14,396 bases of DNA from an uncultured Pirellula sp. Lineage in GTDB: Bacteria > Planctomycetota > Planctomycetia > Pirellulales > Pirellulaceae. Both the position numbers and the translations under genes were made by a program. How positions within the stretch are numbered: position 1 is the first letter of the stretch; each line of letters begins with the position of its first letter. Positions 1 through 7,065 of the stretch are shown in pieces. Under the pieces are notes generated by a model. The model saw only the letters and a program-made list of their open reading frames with translations. It made no database searches and had not been told where the DNA came from. The stretch is from the NCBI GenBank assembly GCA_903837255.1, contig CAILTZ010000650.1, forward strand, positions 1 to 14,396, in the 5' to 3' direction.

Positions 1-30
1 AGTAGGACGTCGAAGGTAGCTGGAAGTTAC

Positions 31-59
31 GCCTCCACCGGACGAGTCCGGTGGTAGGC
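31..59. other. Stem-loop of 8 + 3 bp
   Basis: CCACCGGA at 35-42 pairs perfectly with TCCGGTGG at 47-54 around a CGAG tetraloop. After a small internal loop, GCC at 31-33 pairs with GGC at 57-59. No T-tract follows on either strand, so it is not a classic intrinsic terminator. It could terminate or stabilise a transcript from an upstream gene, or be part of a structured RNA. Confidence 0.5.
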
Positions 60-234
60 TCCGAGCGCACCTGTGATGACGTAGAGCTATTTAGAAGTAT
101 CGAATTCCAGGAGCTGACCATGGCGGTGGTAGTTAACCCAACATTGACCAAGGAAGTTGATTGGGAGTTGAGGAATGAAGTTCGGGGGAATCGCCCGAGA
201 GCGCTGGATTAAGATCGTTAACCCGCAAAGATTG

Positions 235-268
235 CCAGAGATTACCATTTATGGTCCAATCCCTCTGG
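235..268. other. Long bulged hairpin of 13 bp
   Basis: CCAGAGATTACCA at 235-247 pairs continuously with TGGT (252-255), AATC (258-261) and TCTGG (264-268), closing a TTTA loop. The only interruptions are two 2-nt CC bulges on the 3' side. A shorter GGTC-GAA-GACC hairpin at 267-277 abuts and partly overlaps it. It lies about 90 bases before the first gene. It could be RNA structure or an operator-like dyad; its function is unknown. Confidence 0.45.
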
Positions 269-316
269 TCGAAGACCTTCGGATGGCACTGACTATCCGA
301 TGGCCTTTACGATCCC

Positions 317-322
317 TATAAA
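317..322 (+). promoter_or_regulatory. Candidate -10 box (TATAAA) for the 357-3502 unit
   Basis: TATAAA matches the sigma-70 -10 consensus at five of six positions and lies 35 bases before the TTG start at 357, which would give a leader of about 28 nt. No good -35 box lies at 16-18 bases upstream. A direct repeat of TAAATCCTTG (319-328 and 336-345) overlaps and follows the box. Confidence 0.25.
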
Positions 323-356
323 TCCTTGGGCCCTGTAAATCCTTGAGCGACTAGCC

Positions 357-1952
357 TTGAGCCAATCTTCCGAACCACCGATCCTCATCAACTGCCCGCA
401 GTGCAAAGCCAAACTCAGGGCCCCGGCATCGATGGTGGGCTCACGGATCGATTGTCCAAAATGCCACTCCAAAGTTCTCGTGCCGGGGATCGCTTCGAGT
501 GCAAGTTCCAGTAGCGAGCAGGACGAGTGGTTCTCCCTCGAACCGATCGAAGCGAAAAAGCCCTCGGCTGTTCCAGTCCCCAGCCCGTCACCTGCAGGCG
601 ACCAGGGCGATCCGCCCCGAAGTCTCTTTGACGATGATCTTCCGGATCTCGTGCCGCTGACCCAAGCCCCACCGGTGGCTCCAAGCACTCGAGGTGAACG
701 GGCACTGCGCGAAGCGCTCGACGCGGGCGACGGTCGTGGCGATAACGGTCTAGCCGGTGACGATCTATTCGACGATCCCGCCGCGATAGCTGCCAAACCG
801 GCGAAAGCTTCGGGGCCGGTAAAAGCTTCGGGGCCGGCAGGCAAAGCAGCAACGCCGACGAGCCCGAAACCTGCTCCAGCCAAATCGAACGCCAACCAAG
901 AGTATTCGGTAAGCTGTAAAGTTTGCAAAACACTGCTTACGGTCCGAAGCTCCCAAGCGGGCAGTCAGATGAAGTGTCCGGACTGTCACTCGATGCTGGT
1001 GATTCCACCCCCTCCTGTCAAGAAACCGGCTGTAGAAATCAAAATAAGCGAGCTGGAGGCTTCGGTTCCGCTCTCGCCGCTCGAAGGGAACAACCCACGG
1101 GTTATTACAGGAGCGTCGGTCAACACCAAAGAGATCTTGAGCAAAGCGTCGCGGGAACTTGAGCGCGAGAAACAGGAGATCGACTCAGCCAGAGGTGCAT
1201 TTGATTCCAAAGAATGGCTATCTCGAACGTTTGGGTTCCTAAGCGACCTGCGTTTGGTCGCGACCCTTTTTATCCTTGGGTTGGTTTTCGCACTCGTCTA
1301 CTACATCCAGGCCTCGATTTCATTTTCCTCCGAGACCGAACTCTCGAATTTCGTTCTGCGATTCCGAGAAGATCTGCTCTACACCCTGACCTTTCCATTA
1401 CAGCTCGTACTTTTTATCTGCGCCGTGGCGGTGATTCCCAAGTCAGCGAACCGACAAAAGAAGATCGAGCCGTGGCCATTTTTTCAGAGCTTCAAGGAAT
1501 ACATCGCACCGGCGTGCGTAGGGTTCGTGGTCTTTCTGCTGATCAACTTCGTGTCGACACTCTTAGCCGGTGTTTTGGCATTTGTGAAAATGCCGATCTT
1601 GCTTCAAGATGCGTTTGCCGATGTGCTTGCTTGGGGCTGCTTACCGATTGTCTATTTGAGCATGCTCGAATCGCAGAGCCATACCAAGCCTTTCTCGAAG
1701 GGCATATACAATTCAATTTCTGCCAAGACCGATGCTTGGGGTGCGATGTACATGCAAACCGGGATCGCTTGGGTGATGTACTTTGTCTTTTGGCAGATGG
1801 GGCTCGTCAATGGGGCGGCCATGAGTGCCTTCGCGGGCTTTGTTTTTCCATGGTTTATATGCTTTCTAGCCAACCAATACGGAGTTCTCGCGGGACGAAT
1901 CAGCGATATCACTGACTTGGGATACGAAGGTGTATTCACGGAGAGCGAATGA
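357..1952 (+). CDS. Double zinc-ribbon (MJ0042-type) polytopic membrane protein, function unknown
   Basis: A 531-residue protein with two CxxC...CxxC zinc ribbons: Cys13/16 with Cys33/36, and Cys187/190 with Cys207/210. The spacing matches the MJ0042-type finger found at the N-terminus of many planctomycete membrane proteins. A Pro/Ala/Asp-rich linker of about 150 residues separates the ribbons and contains a tandem KASGP repeat (18-bp DNA period, 804-837). A charged stretch with coiled-coil character follows (about 255-285), then roughly five to six membrane helices between residues 298 and 508, so the ribbons are probably cytoplasmic. The TTG start is chosen because an in-frame TAA lies at 336-338 and the next ATG (residue 26) would cut the first ribbon in half. 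The stop overlaps the next start as ATGA. The metal ribbons suggest protein or nucleic-acid contact, or regulation; no enzymatic motif is visible. Confidence 0.85.
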   Translation: MSQSSEPPILINCPQCKAKLRAPASMVGSRIDCPKCHSKVLVPGIASSASSSSEQDEWFSLEPIEAKKPSAVPVPSPSPAGDQGDPPRSLFDDDLPDLVPLTQAPPVAPSTRGERALREALDAGDGRGDNGLAGDDLFDDPAAIAAKPAKASGPVKASGPAGKAATPTSPKPAPAKSNANQEYSVSCKVCKTLLTVRSSQAGSQMKCPDCHSMLVIPPPPVKKPAVEIKISELEASVPLSPLEGNNPRVITGASVNTKEILSKASRELEREKQEIDSARGAFDSKEWLSRTFGFLSDLRLVATLFILGLVFALVYYIQASISFSSETELSNFVLRFREDLLYTLTFPLQLVLFICAVAVIPKSANRQKKIEPWPFFQSFKEYIAPACVGFVVFLLINFVSTLLAGVLAFVKMPILLQDAFADVLAWGCLPIVYLSMLESQSHTKPFSKGIYNSISAKTDAWGAMYMQTGIAWVMYFVFWQMGLVNGAAMSAFAGFVFPWFICFLANQYGVLAGRISDITDLGYEGVFTESE

Positions 1953-2242
1953 AACCAAACCTCGACCCTGATCAGCTGGCAGAGCGCAAGGCTCTTCGGC
2001 AGTTGCTGCTGTTTATTTTTGGCGAAGTCATCATCAGTGTGATTCTTCTTGCCATCAATGCTGGGATGGTCTTTGGGTTGGTCCAAGCGCTCGGCTGGCT
2101 GTTTCCACGTTTTGATGTTTCGGACGAACTGAGCCCCTCGGCCCTGCCGCAGTTGATCATCTACACCTTGCCCGTGGTGCTATTGTTCCTCGAATGGTAC
2201 GCTTGGGATATCTTGTCATCGTTCCGCAACCGGAACAGTTAG
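1949..2242 (+). CDS. Small two-helix membrane protein, function unknown
   Basis: A 97-residue protein with a short charged N-terminus (DPDQLAERKALRQ) and two strongly hydrophobic segments, at about 20-52 and 68-90. It has no cysteines and no recognisable domain. Its ATG overlaps the stop codon of the preceding zinc-ribbon gene by four bases, and its stop lies three bases before the glycosyltransferase start, so translational coupling with both is likely. The coupling suggests an accessory subunit or membrane anchor for one of its neighbours; this is inference. Being open, hydrophobic and precisely spaced supports it as a real gene despite its size. Confidence 0.75.
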   Translation: MKPNLDPDQLAERKALRQLLLFIFGEVIISVILLAINAGMVFGLVQALGWLFPRFDVSDELSPSALPQLIIYTLPVVLLFLEWYAWDILSSFRNRNS

Positions 2243-2245
2243 ACC

Positions 2246-3502
2246 ATGGCTCATTATCTGATCTGCGCCGTAGGGAGTTCCGGGGACGTGCACCCCTTTG
2301 TCGGGCTGGGACGCAAACTCCAGCAACGCGGACATCGCGTGACGCTCATCACTGCCGGATACTTTCGCAAACTCGCGGAAGCATCTGGATTCGGTTTTGT
2401 CGACACGATGCCCGAATGCGATTTTCATCAGCTCGTCAACGACCCTGCTCTGTGGCACCCGACCAAGGGGACCAAACGCGTGATGCAGTTGGCAGTCCGC
2501 AAGAACCTTGAGCCAGTCTATCGGGCGATCGAGCAAATGTACGCCCCAGGATCGACACACCTGGTCGCATCGAGCTTGGCATTTGGAGCGCGAGTGGCCC
2601 AGGAAAAACTCGGTGCGCCGCTGGTGAGCGTTCATCTGTCGCCGGTTTTGTTTCGAAGCGAGTTCGAGGGCCCGAGGCTTCCGCGTTTGATGCTCCATCT
2701 AGGCCCACGTTGGTTCAAACGATTCCAGTGGTGGGTAGCAGATCGCACCGTGATCGATCCGATGATCTGCCCGTGGCTCAATGAGTTTCGAAGCAAGCTC
2801 GGGCTGGCTCCAGCCGAGCGAATTTTTCGCGATTGGTGGCACTCTCCGAGTCGCGTGGTGGCCATGTTTCCCGAATGGTTCGCTGCCAAGCAGCCCGATT
2901 GGCCAGCACAAACGGTACTTACTGGCTTTCCTCTTTATAGCGAGGAGGGGATCACCCCGATGCCTTCTGAGCTCGATCGCTTCTTAAGCGATGGACCTAG
3001 TCCGATTGCCTTCACCCCCGGATCGGCGAACATCTTCGGCAAGAAGTTCTTCCAAGCTGCTGCGGATGCTTGCAAGATCATGGGCAAACGGGGAATCCTG
3101 CTGACTCGATTCGCCGAGCAGATCCCAGAGTCGTTGCCTGAGAACGTCAGACACTTTGACTTTGCACCCTTCAAAGAGCTCCTGCCCCGGTGCGAGGCGC
3201 TAGTGCACCACGGCGGGATCGGTTCGTTGTCCCAAGCCATGTTGGCTGGGATTCCGCAGGTGATTATGCCCATGGGGTTTGACCAGATCGACAACGCCCA
3301 TCGCGTTTGGAGTCTAGGGGTTGGCGACTCTCTGTTCCCGGAGCGATTTGAAGGCAATCGGCTTGCGATGACCCTGCGGAATTTGATGGCAAATCCCAAC
3401 ACGGCTCGAGCTTGCAATCAGCTTGCAGCAAGGATCGGCCAAGTCGATTCGCTCGAGGTGGCTTGCGATGTGATTGAAGCGAGTTGGTCAAGTAAAGCCT
3501 AG
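2246..3502 (+). CDS. GT1-family (UGT/MGT-like) glycosyltransferase
   Basis: A 418-residue protein with the two-lobed GT-B layout of nucleotide-sugar-dependent GT1 enzymes. The N-terminal acceptor lobe begins with GSSGDVHPFVGLGRKL; His16 is at the usual position of the catalytic base, and the motif resembles the GxxGDVxP of sterol and macrolide glycosyltransferases. The C-terminal donor lobe has the signature HHGGIGSLSQAMLAGIPQV (His321-His322 onward) followed by the PMGFDQIDNA stretch, which in this family contacts the nucleotide sugar. No signal peptide is seen, so it should act in the cytoplasm or at the inner face of the membrane. It starts three bases after the small membrane protein gene, without an obvious Shine-Dalgarno. 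A lipid or glycolipid acceptor would suit the membrane neighbours, but neither donor nor acceptor can be read from the sequence. Confidence 0.88.
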   Translation: MAHYLICAVGSSGDVHPFVGLGRKLQQRGHRVTLITAGYFRKLAEASGFGFVDTMPECDFHQLVNDPALWHPTKGTKRVMQLAVRKNLEPVYRAIEQMYAPGSTHLVASSLAFGARVAQEKLGAPLVSVHLSPVLFRSEFEGPRLPRLMLHLGPRWFKRFQWWVADRTVIDPMICPWLNEFRSKLGLAPAERIFRDWWHSPSRVVAMFPEWFAAKQPDWPAQTVLTGFPLYSEEGITPMPSELDRFLSDGPSPIAFTPGSANIFGKKFFQAAADACKIMGKRGILLTRFAEQIPESLPENVRHFDFAPFKELLPRCEALVHHGGIGSLSQAMLAGIPQVIMPMGFDQIDNAHRVWSLGVGDSLFPERFEGNRLAMTLRNLMANPNTARACNQLAARIGQVDSLEVACDVIEASWSSKA

Positions 3503-3522
3503 CGGGCAAGATGCCACTTCAG

Positions 3523-4053
3523 TTACTTCGTGGTGTTTTTCCACTTCCATGTTTTGACTAGTTCGTTCATAGCATCGTCGGTTTCACCGGTCTTTTTAGC
3601 ACCAGCTATCAACAGCACACCGCGGCCATCTTTTATCACCGCAATGCAATCGATCGGCTGAACCTTATTTGGATTCGGTGGGCATTGGACGCGGTAGGCT
3701 GTTTCACCATCGATATCGATACTTTTTTCAAGGACCTTCCCGTTTGATTTTTTGGCAAAGCCTTCCGCAAAGGCTTTCGCCGTTGGCTCCACCGATTTGC
3801 CAGCGTCGATCGAAATCATCTTTGAAATTTTCGGATAAGCCTCATCTGCTGGAGTTAAAATCGCGTAGGTCTGTTTGCCACTGCGGTTGGGATTCCAAGA
3901 CTTTGGAGTTGTGAAGGTTGCAAATCCGATGTCGCATACAAACCGCGTCGGGTCACCCGGAGCCGGTTTGACATCGAGGCGGCCATCGTTTTGAGCATAT
4001 GCAAAACAGAGGGTGAAGAGAACGAGATGGATTGCAAAGCAAGCTCGAATCAT
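3523..4053 (-). CDS. Small secreted or periplasmic protein, function unknown
   Basis: A 176-residue protein on the - strand. It starts with a clear signal peptide (MIRACFAIHLVLFTLCFAYA, likely cleavage after AYA, before QND). The mature part is mixed alpha/beta with a sequence like TPKSWNPNRSGKQTYAIL and a late hydrophobic strand (CIAVIKDGRGVLLIAGA). This is loosely reminiscent of planctomycete proteins that score a protein-stability or stress-type alpha/beta fold, but I assign no family. The ATG at 4053 is preferred over an in-frame TTG at 4062 because an AGGA lies about ten bases before the ATG, and it gives a compact signal peptide. It is convergent with the glycosyltransferase (20-bp gap) and 116 bases downstream of the sulfatase on the same strand, so it may be read from the sulfatase transcript. 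Confidence 0.75.
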   Translation of the reverse strand: MIRACFAIHLVLFTLCFAYAQNDGRLDVKPAPGDPTRFVCDIGFATFTTPKSWNPNRSGKQTYAILTPADEAYPKISKMISIDAGKSVEPTAKAFAEGFAKKSNGKVLEKSIDIDGETAYRVQCPPNPNKVQPIDCIAVIKDGRGVLLIAGAKKTGETDDAMNELVKTWKWKNTTK

Positions 4054-4169
4054 TGCGGACAATTCCTAAAGCGAGAGGGTCGGGAGTTTAAGAGCTTCAA
4101 AGCTTGTCGATTCCTATGATGCCCAGCCCCATGATACAACGATCCTCTTTTGGCGTTCAGATCCGGCGA

Positions 4170-5675
4170 TTACTTCTTTTTCTTGAGGGGTGCTCGGGTT
4201 GCCGAGGGATGAACGTCTTGATCGTCGGGCGTAAAGGCCTCGGTGTAGTCCTTGCCTGCCAAGCTCCGTTTGCACGAATCGCGGAACTGCTCCAACGACT
4301 TTTTCATCGTCTCCACACGTTCCGGAAACTGTTTGGCTAGGTTGTTCGATTCGCTAGGATCGGCAAGCAGATCGAACAACAATGGCTCGGAGTTCTCCTC
4401 CATGTCGGTGAGCAACTTGTAACGGTTCTCGACAAGTGCCATCTTGGGGGACCCTCGGGATGCATTGGTATCTGTGCCTCCTAGAGTCTCCAAGGGAATA
4501 GGCAAGGGCCTCTGCGTCATCTTGCCCTCGATCAATGGCAGCAGACTCACGCCGTCTCGGGGCAGGGGTTGACCCTCGGGCATCAGGCCCAGGACGTCCA
4601 AGGTTGTAGGGTAGTAATCAAGCGTACTGCAGGGAACGGAGCTGACGGTGCGGGGCTTGATACGCGCGGGCCATTCGAGCAATCCGGGCACACGGATGCC
4701 ACCCTCCCAAAGACTGCGTTTTCGGCCTCGAAACGCACCGGCAGATCCTCGATGGGTTCCTTGATCTCCGCGGTCGCCTTCGGGTCCGTTGTCGCTTGTA
4801 AACCAGAGCATGGTGTTTTCAGCGACACCGAGATCGCGAAGTTCTCGGCGCAAGCGTCCGATTTGCACGTCCAATGCGGTGATGGCTCCGAAAAAGTGTT
4901 GCTCACCTATTTCCCGGTCGGCATATAACCGCCGAAACTCAGGACCAGCAACGACGGGCTCATGCGGTGCATGGAACCAGATCACGGCCAGGAATGGCTT
5001 TTGTTCGGAGACTGACTTGCGGATGAAAGGGATGGCACGATCCATGAGGACTCGCGAATCGCAGCCTTCCAAATTCTCAGTGGCCAGCTGGCCGTTGTGG
5101 TAGTAAGGGTTCACCGAATCCTCTGGGACCGGGTTCCATGTCGGCACGGAATATTCCGTGGCAAACCACTCGTCGAATCCGCTCATCCCTGGGGTCAGGT
5201 AATTGCGTTGGGCGTTACGAGCTTTCCCTTTGCCCGATTGCGTAGGGCTGAGTGTGCCAAGGTGCCACTTGCCAAAGTGACCGGTGCTGTAGCCTTGCGT
5301 TTGCAGAACTTCTGCCAGAGTCATCTCGGGTTTCCGCAAGTGACCTTGGTTTGCAGACCAAACGGCGTATCGATAGGGGTGCCGGCCCGTCAGGCAGCTG
5401 CCTCGCGTCGGAGAACAAACCGGTCCGCCCGCATAGAATCGGTCGAATCGCAGACCGTTGCTGGCCATTTCATCGAGGTTGGGGGTCTGGATGATTCGAT
5501 TGCCATTAAAGCCAGGGTCACCCCATCCCATGTCATCTGCCATGCACAAGATCACGTTGGGTCGGTCAGTCGCATTGTTTTCGATAGCGTGATCGAACGC
5601 GTGAAGCCCGGAGGTGTACAAGAGGCAAAGGATCGGAGCGAAAGCCCAAAAAGGACTCCATCGATGATTGGTCAT
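4170..5675 (-). CDS. Secreted arylsulfatase-type sulfatase (family S1)
   Basis: A 501-residue type I sulfatase that hydrolyses sulfate esters, probably on a polysaccharide. The catalytic motif C87-S-P-T-R91 is intact, so Cys87 should be converted to formylglycine by a maturation enzyme (not in this window). Other family residues are present: Asp47-Asp48 (MADDMGWGD) and Asp295-Asn296 (SDNGPEG) as calcium ligands, Lys136 and His138 in GKWHLG, His235 and His238 in FHAPHEP, and Lys319 before EGGIRVPG. A hydrophobic N-terminus (about 9-26) looks like a signal peptide; the C-terminus ends in a lysine run. The start codon overlaps the stop of the upstream fucosidase-like gene as ATGA, so the two are co-translated. 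Substrate is not readable; the GH29 partner suggests a sulfated, fucose-containing glycan such as fucoidan. Confidence 0.93.
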   Translation of the reverse strand: MTNHRWSPFWAFAPILCLLYTSGLHAFDHAIENNATDRPNVILCMADDMGWGDPGFNGNRIIQTPNLDEMASNGLRFDRFYAGGPVCSPTRGSCLTGRHPYRYAVWSANQGHLRKPEMTLAEVLQTQGYSTGHFGKWHLGTLSPTQSGKGKARNAQRNYLTPGMSGFDEWFATEYSVPTWNPVPEDSVNPYYHNGQLATENLEGCDSRVLMDRAIPFIRKSVSEQKPFLAVIWFHAPHEPVVAGPEFRRLYADREIGEQHFFGAITALDVQIGRLRRELRDLGVAENTMLWFTSDNGPEGDRGDQGTHRGSAGAFRGRKRSLWEGGIRVPGLLEWPARIKPRTVSSVPCSTLDYYPTTLDVLGLMPEGQPLPRDGVSLLPLIEGKMTQRPLPIPLETLGGTDTNASRGSPKMALVENRYKLLTDMEENSEPLLFDLLADPSESNNLAKQFPERVETMKKSLEQFRDSCKRSLAGKDYTEAFTPDDQDVHPSATRAPLKKKK

Positions 5676-6817
5676 TTCCGTTTTCCTTTCATCTTATTTC
5701 GCTCAGCTCGGTCCATACGCTTGGGCTCGGGAAAGCCATGTTTAGCGATCCGCTCACCTGCTTGGCGTAGAGCATCGACATCGGCAGGGTGGATCGATCC
5801 GTCGGGCAACGGTCCGGTGTTGAGCGTCAGGTTCGCATTTTGTGCCAAGGCATCGGCCAGCAGTCCGAGCACTTGGTCGGAAGTGATATGTTCAGAGCCT
5901 TCCAAATAGATCCAAGCTGGAGGTGCGGTTTGCATATTGGTGCAGATATCGCCTCGCTTGCCCGAGTTGAGCGCCCAGGCTTTTTCTGCAATCTCATCTT
6001 TCTTTGTATGCATCAGACCCTCGGGCGCCACGAAATCTTCGGTGCCAGTCCCCTGCTTGAAAGAGATCAAGCATTGCGGTTGGAGGGATCGGATCAATGC
6101 ATATAGCTCCTGGATGCGGGAGTAGGCTTGTGGTTCTTCGTAGTAAGAGCCGACACCATCGAGCCAGATTCCGGCGATGGGTCCGTATTGGGTGAGCAAC
6201 TCTCGCAACACCGTGCGATTGCGCTCAAAGGTTTCTTGCGGTTCGGTGCGTGCTACGTCTGGCGGGCAATAGAGAAACAGGCCAAGCCCTTTCTTCTCGC
6301 ATTGCAGGGCCAATTCGGCGACAAGATCTCGCTTGGCAGGGGAGTTCAAGCTTGTGAACTCCGAGACTGTGGTCCGAAACATATACAGATCGCCCAGATG
6401 GCGAGTCGTGAAATTGATGTAGCGCATCTGTGCTGCAAGCGCCAGGTCGGTGATGAAGTCTGCATCGAATTTCTCCGCCGTGAAACGATCCTTGAGCTTT
6501 GCATACTCCTCTGGTGTACCCTGTTTAAGGGCTTTCCATTGGTCGCTGGATTTGTCTTTGGACTCGATGGCTCTCTTTGCTGTCATACCTCTGAGGCTGG
6601 CAAGTGCGTAGTGGACGAACAATCCCCATTTGGAGTCTCGATGCCACTCGTTGGCGGCACGTCGAGGGTCCTTGTGATAGAGCTCTTGATATCCTCGCAA
6701 GTAGGATGGGACCGGGTTGGTTTCCTGGGCGGTTGCACCCGAGGCGCTGAGGATCACACCCGAGGCACTAGCCCATCCAAGTTTCCTTAGGAACTGCTTT
6801 CGGTTCAGTTGCGCCAT
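5672..6817 (-). CDS. Divergent GH29 alpha-L-fucosidase-like protein, exported
   Basis: A 381-residue protein resembling the catalytic barrel of GH29 alpha-L-fucosidases. The N-terminal strand WGLFVHYALASL (64-75) corresponds to the family's FGIFIHWG stretch. The probable nucleophile is Asp220 in IAGIWLDG, and NANLTLNTGPLPDG (328-341) matches the end-of-barrel signature. The usual two-histidine substrate motif is altered: TTRHLGD at 137-143 keeps only the first His. The export signal (NRKQFLRKLG plus a hydrophobic stretch to about residue 30) resembles a Tat-type leader, but with RK instead of twin Arg. GAGG about eight bases before the ATG is a plausible ribosome site. Length is short for GH29, with no C-terminal beta-sandwich. 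The gene leads a - strand unit with the sulfatase and may release fucose from a sulfated glycan. Confidence 0.85.
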   Translation of the reverse strand: MAQLNRKQFLRKLGWASASGVILSASGATAQETNPVPSYLRGYQELYHKDPRRAANEWHRDSKWGLFVHYALASLRGMTAKRAIESKDKSSDQWKALKQGTPEEYAKLKDRFTAEKFDADFITDLALAAQMRYINFTTRHLGDLYMFRTTVSEFTSLNSPAKRDLVAELALQCEKKGLGLFLYCPPDVARTEPQETFERNRTVLRELLTQYGPIAGIWLDGVGSYYEEPQAYSRIQELYALIRSLQPQCLISFKQGTGTEDFVAPEGLMHTKKDEIAEKAWALNSGKRGDICTNMQTAPPAWIYLEGSEHITSDQVLGLLADALAQNANLTLNTGPLPDGSIHPADVDALRQAGERIAKHGFPEPKRMDRAERNKMKGKRK

Positions 6818-6992
6818 TCTCGAGTCCTCTAGTCCTCAAAATTTGCATGCCTTGCGCCAGAGTCGGCAGGTTGAGCGTAACATCGCAGATTAGGCCATGA
6901 AATGCGACTTGTCTAGGTTTTTTCGACTTTGCATCGATTGGAAAGAACAAACCGCAACCCTTGTCCGGGCAAAGTAACGAACTCCTTTGGTG

Positions 6993-6998
6993 TATAAT
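6993..6998 (+). promoter_or_regulatory. Consensus -10 box TATAAT for the 7066-onward cluster
   Basis: A perfect TATAAT preceded directly by TG lies 68 bases before the ATG at 7066, implying a leader of about 60 nt. There is no convincing -35 hexamer at 16-18 bases upstream, so the TG extension or an activator may compensate. A 14-bp tandem duplication (7009-7036) falls inside the predicted leader. Confidence 0.5.
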
Positions 6999-7008
6999 CC
7001 AAAACGAT

Positions 7009-7036
7009 GGGCTCGACTCCGAGGGCTCGACTCCGA
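7009..7036. repeat. 14-bp perfect tandem duplication
   Basis: GGGCTCGACTCCGA occurs at 7009-7022 and again immediately at 7023-7036. It lies between the predicted transcription start and the ATG at 7066, so copy number could alter the leader. It looks like a recent slippage duplication. Confidence 0.85.
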
Positions 7037-7065
7037 CCAACTCACTCAAGACCTTTACAAGACAA

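Larger units (their letters stand above)
1..356. other. Leading region without a convincing gene; structured, possibly RNA-encoding or the tail of an upstream gene
   Basis: No long reading frame crosses this stretch. In frame 1 an open fragment of 18 codons runs from the window edge to a TAG at 55-57, so the last residues of an upstream gene are possible. A 30-codon ORF at 120-212 (starting MAVVVNPTLTKEVDW) has a well-placed AGGAG at 109-113, six bases before its ATG. It matches no family I know, and I do not call it as a gene. Two stem-loops (31-59 and 235-268) and two copies of GTTAACCC (132-139 and 217-224) suggest structure. I recognise no tRNA, rRNA or named riboswitch. Confidence 0.4.
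6818..7065. promoter_or_regulatory. Divergent intergenic promoter region
   Basis: This 248-bp gap separates the - strand fucosidase/sulfatase unit from the + strand DUF1080/permease cluster, so it must hold promoters for both. The + strand has a consensus -10 box (6993-6998). For the - strand only a weak candidate is visible: TAGACA (complement of 6910-6915) and TAATCT (complement of 6887-6892), 17 bases apart, with a poor -10 match. No strong palindromic operator was seen. Confidence 0.5.

Noticed and set aside
120..212. 30-codon ORF with a good AGGAG site, as a called gene
   Set aside because: Too short, unmatched to any family, and flanked by hairpins; kept as an observation only.
5097..5909. 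270-codon open frame on the + strand across the sulfatase/fucosidase junction
   Set aside because: It crosses two well-supported genes on the other strand and has no motif of its own.
6961..7065. TTG start adding 35 residues to the first DUF1080-like protein
   Set aside because: It would begin upstream of the predicted -10 box and run through the 14-bp duplication; the signal-like segment starts at 7066.
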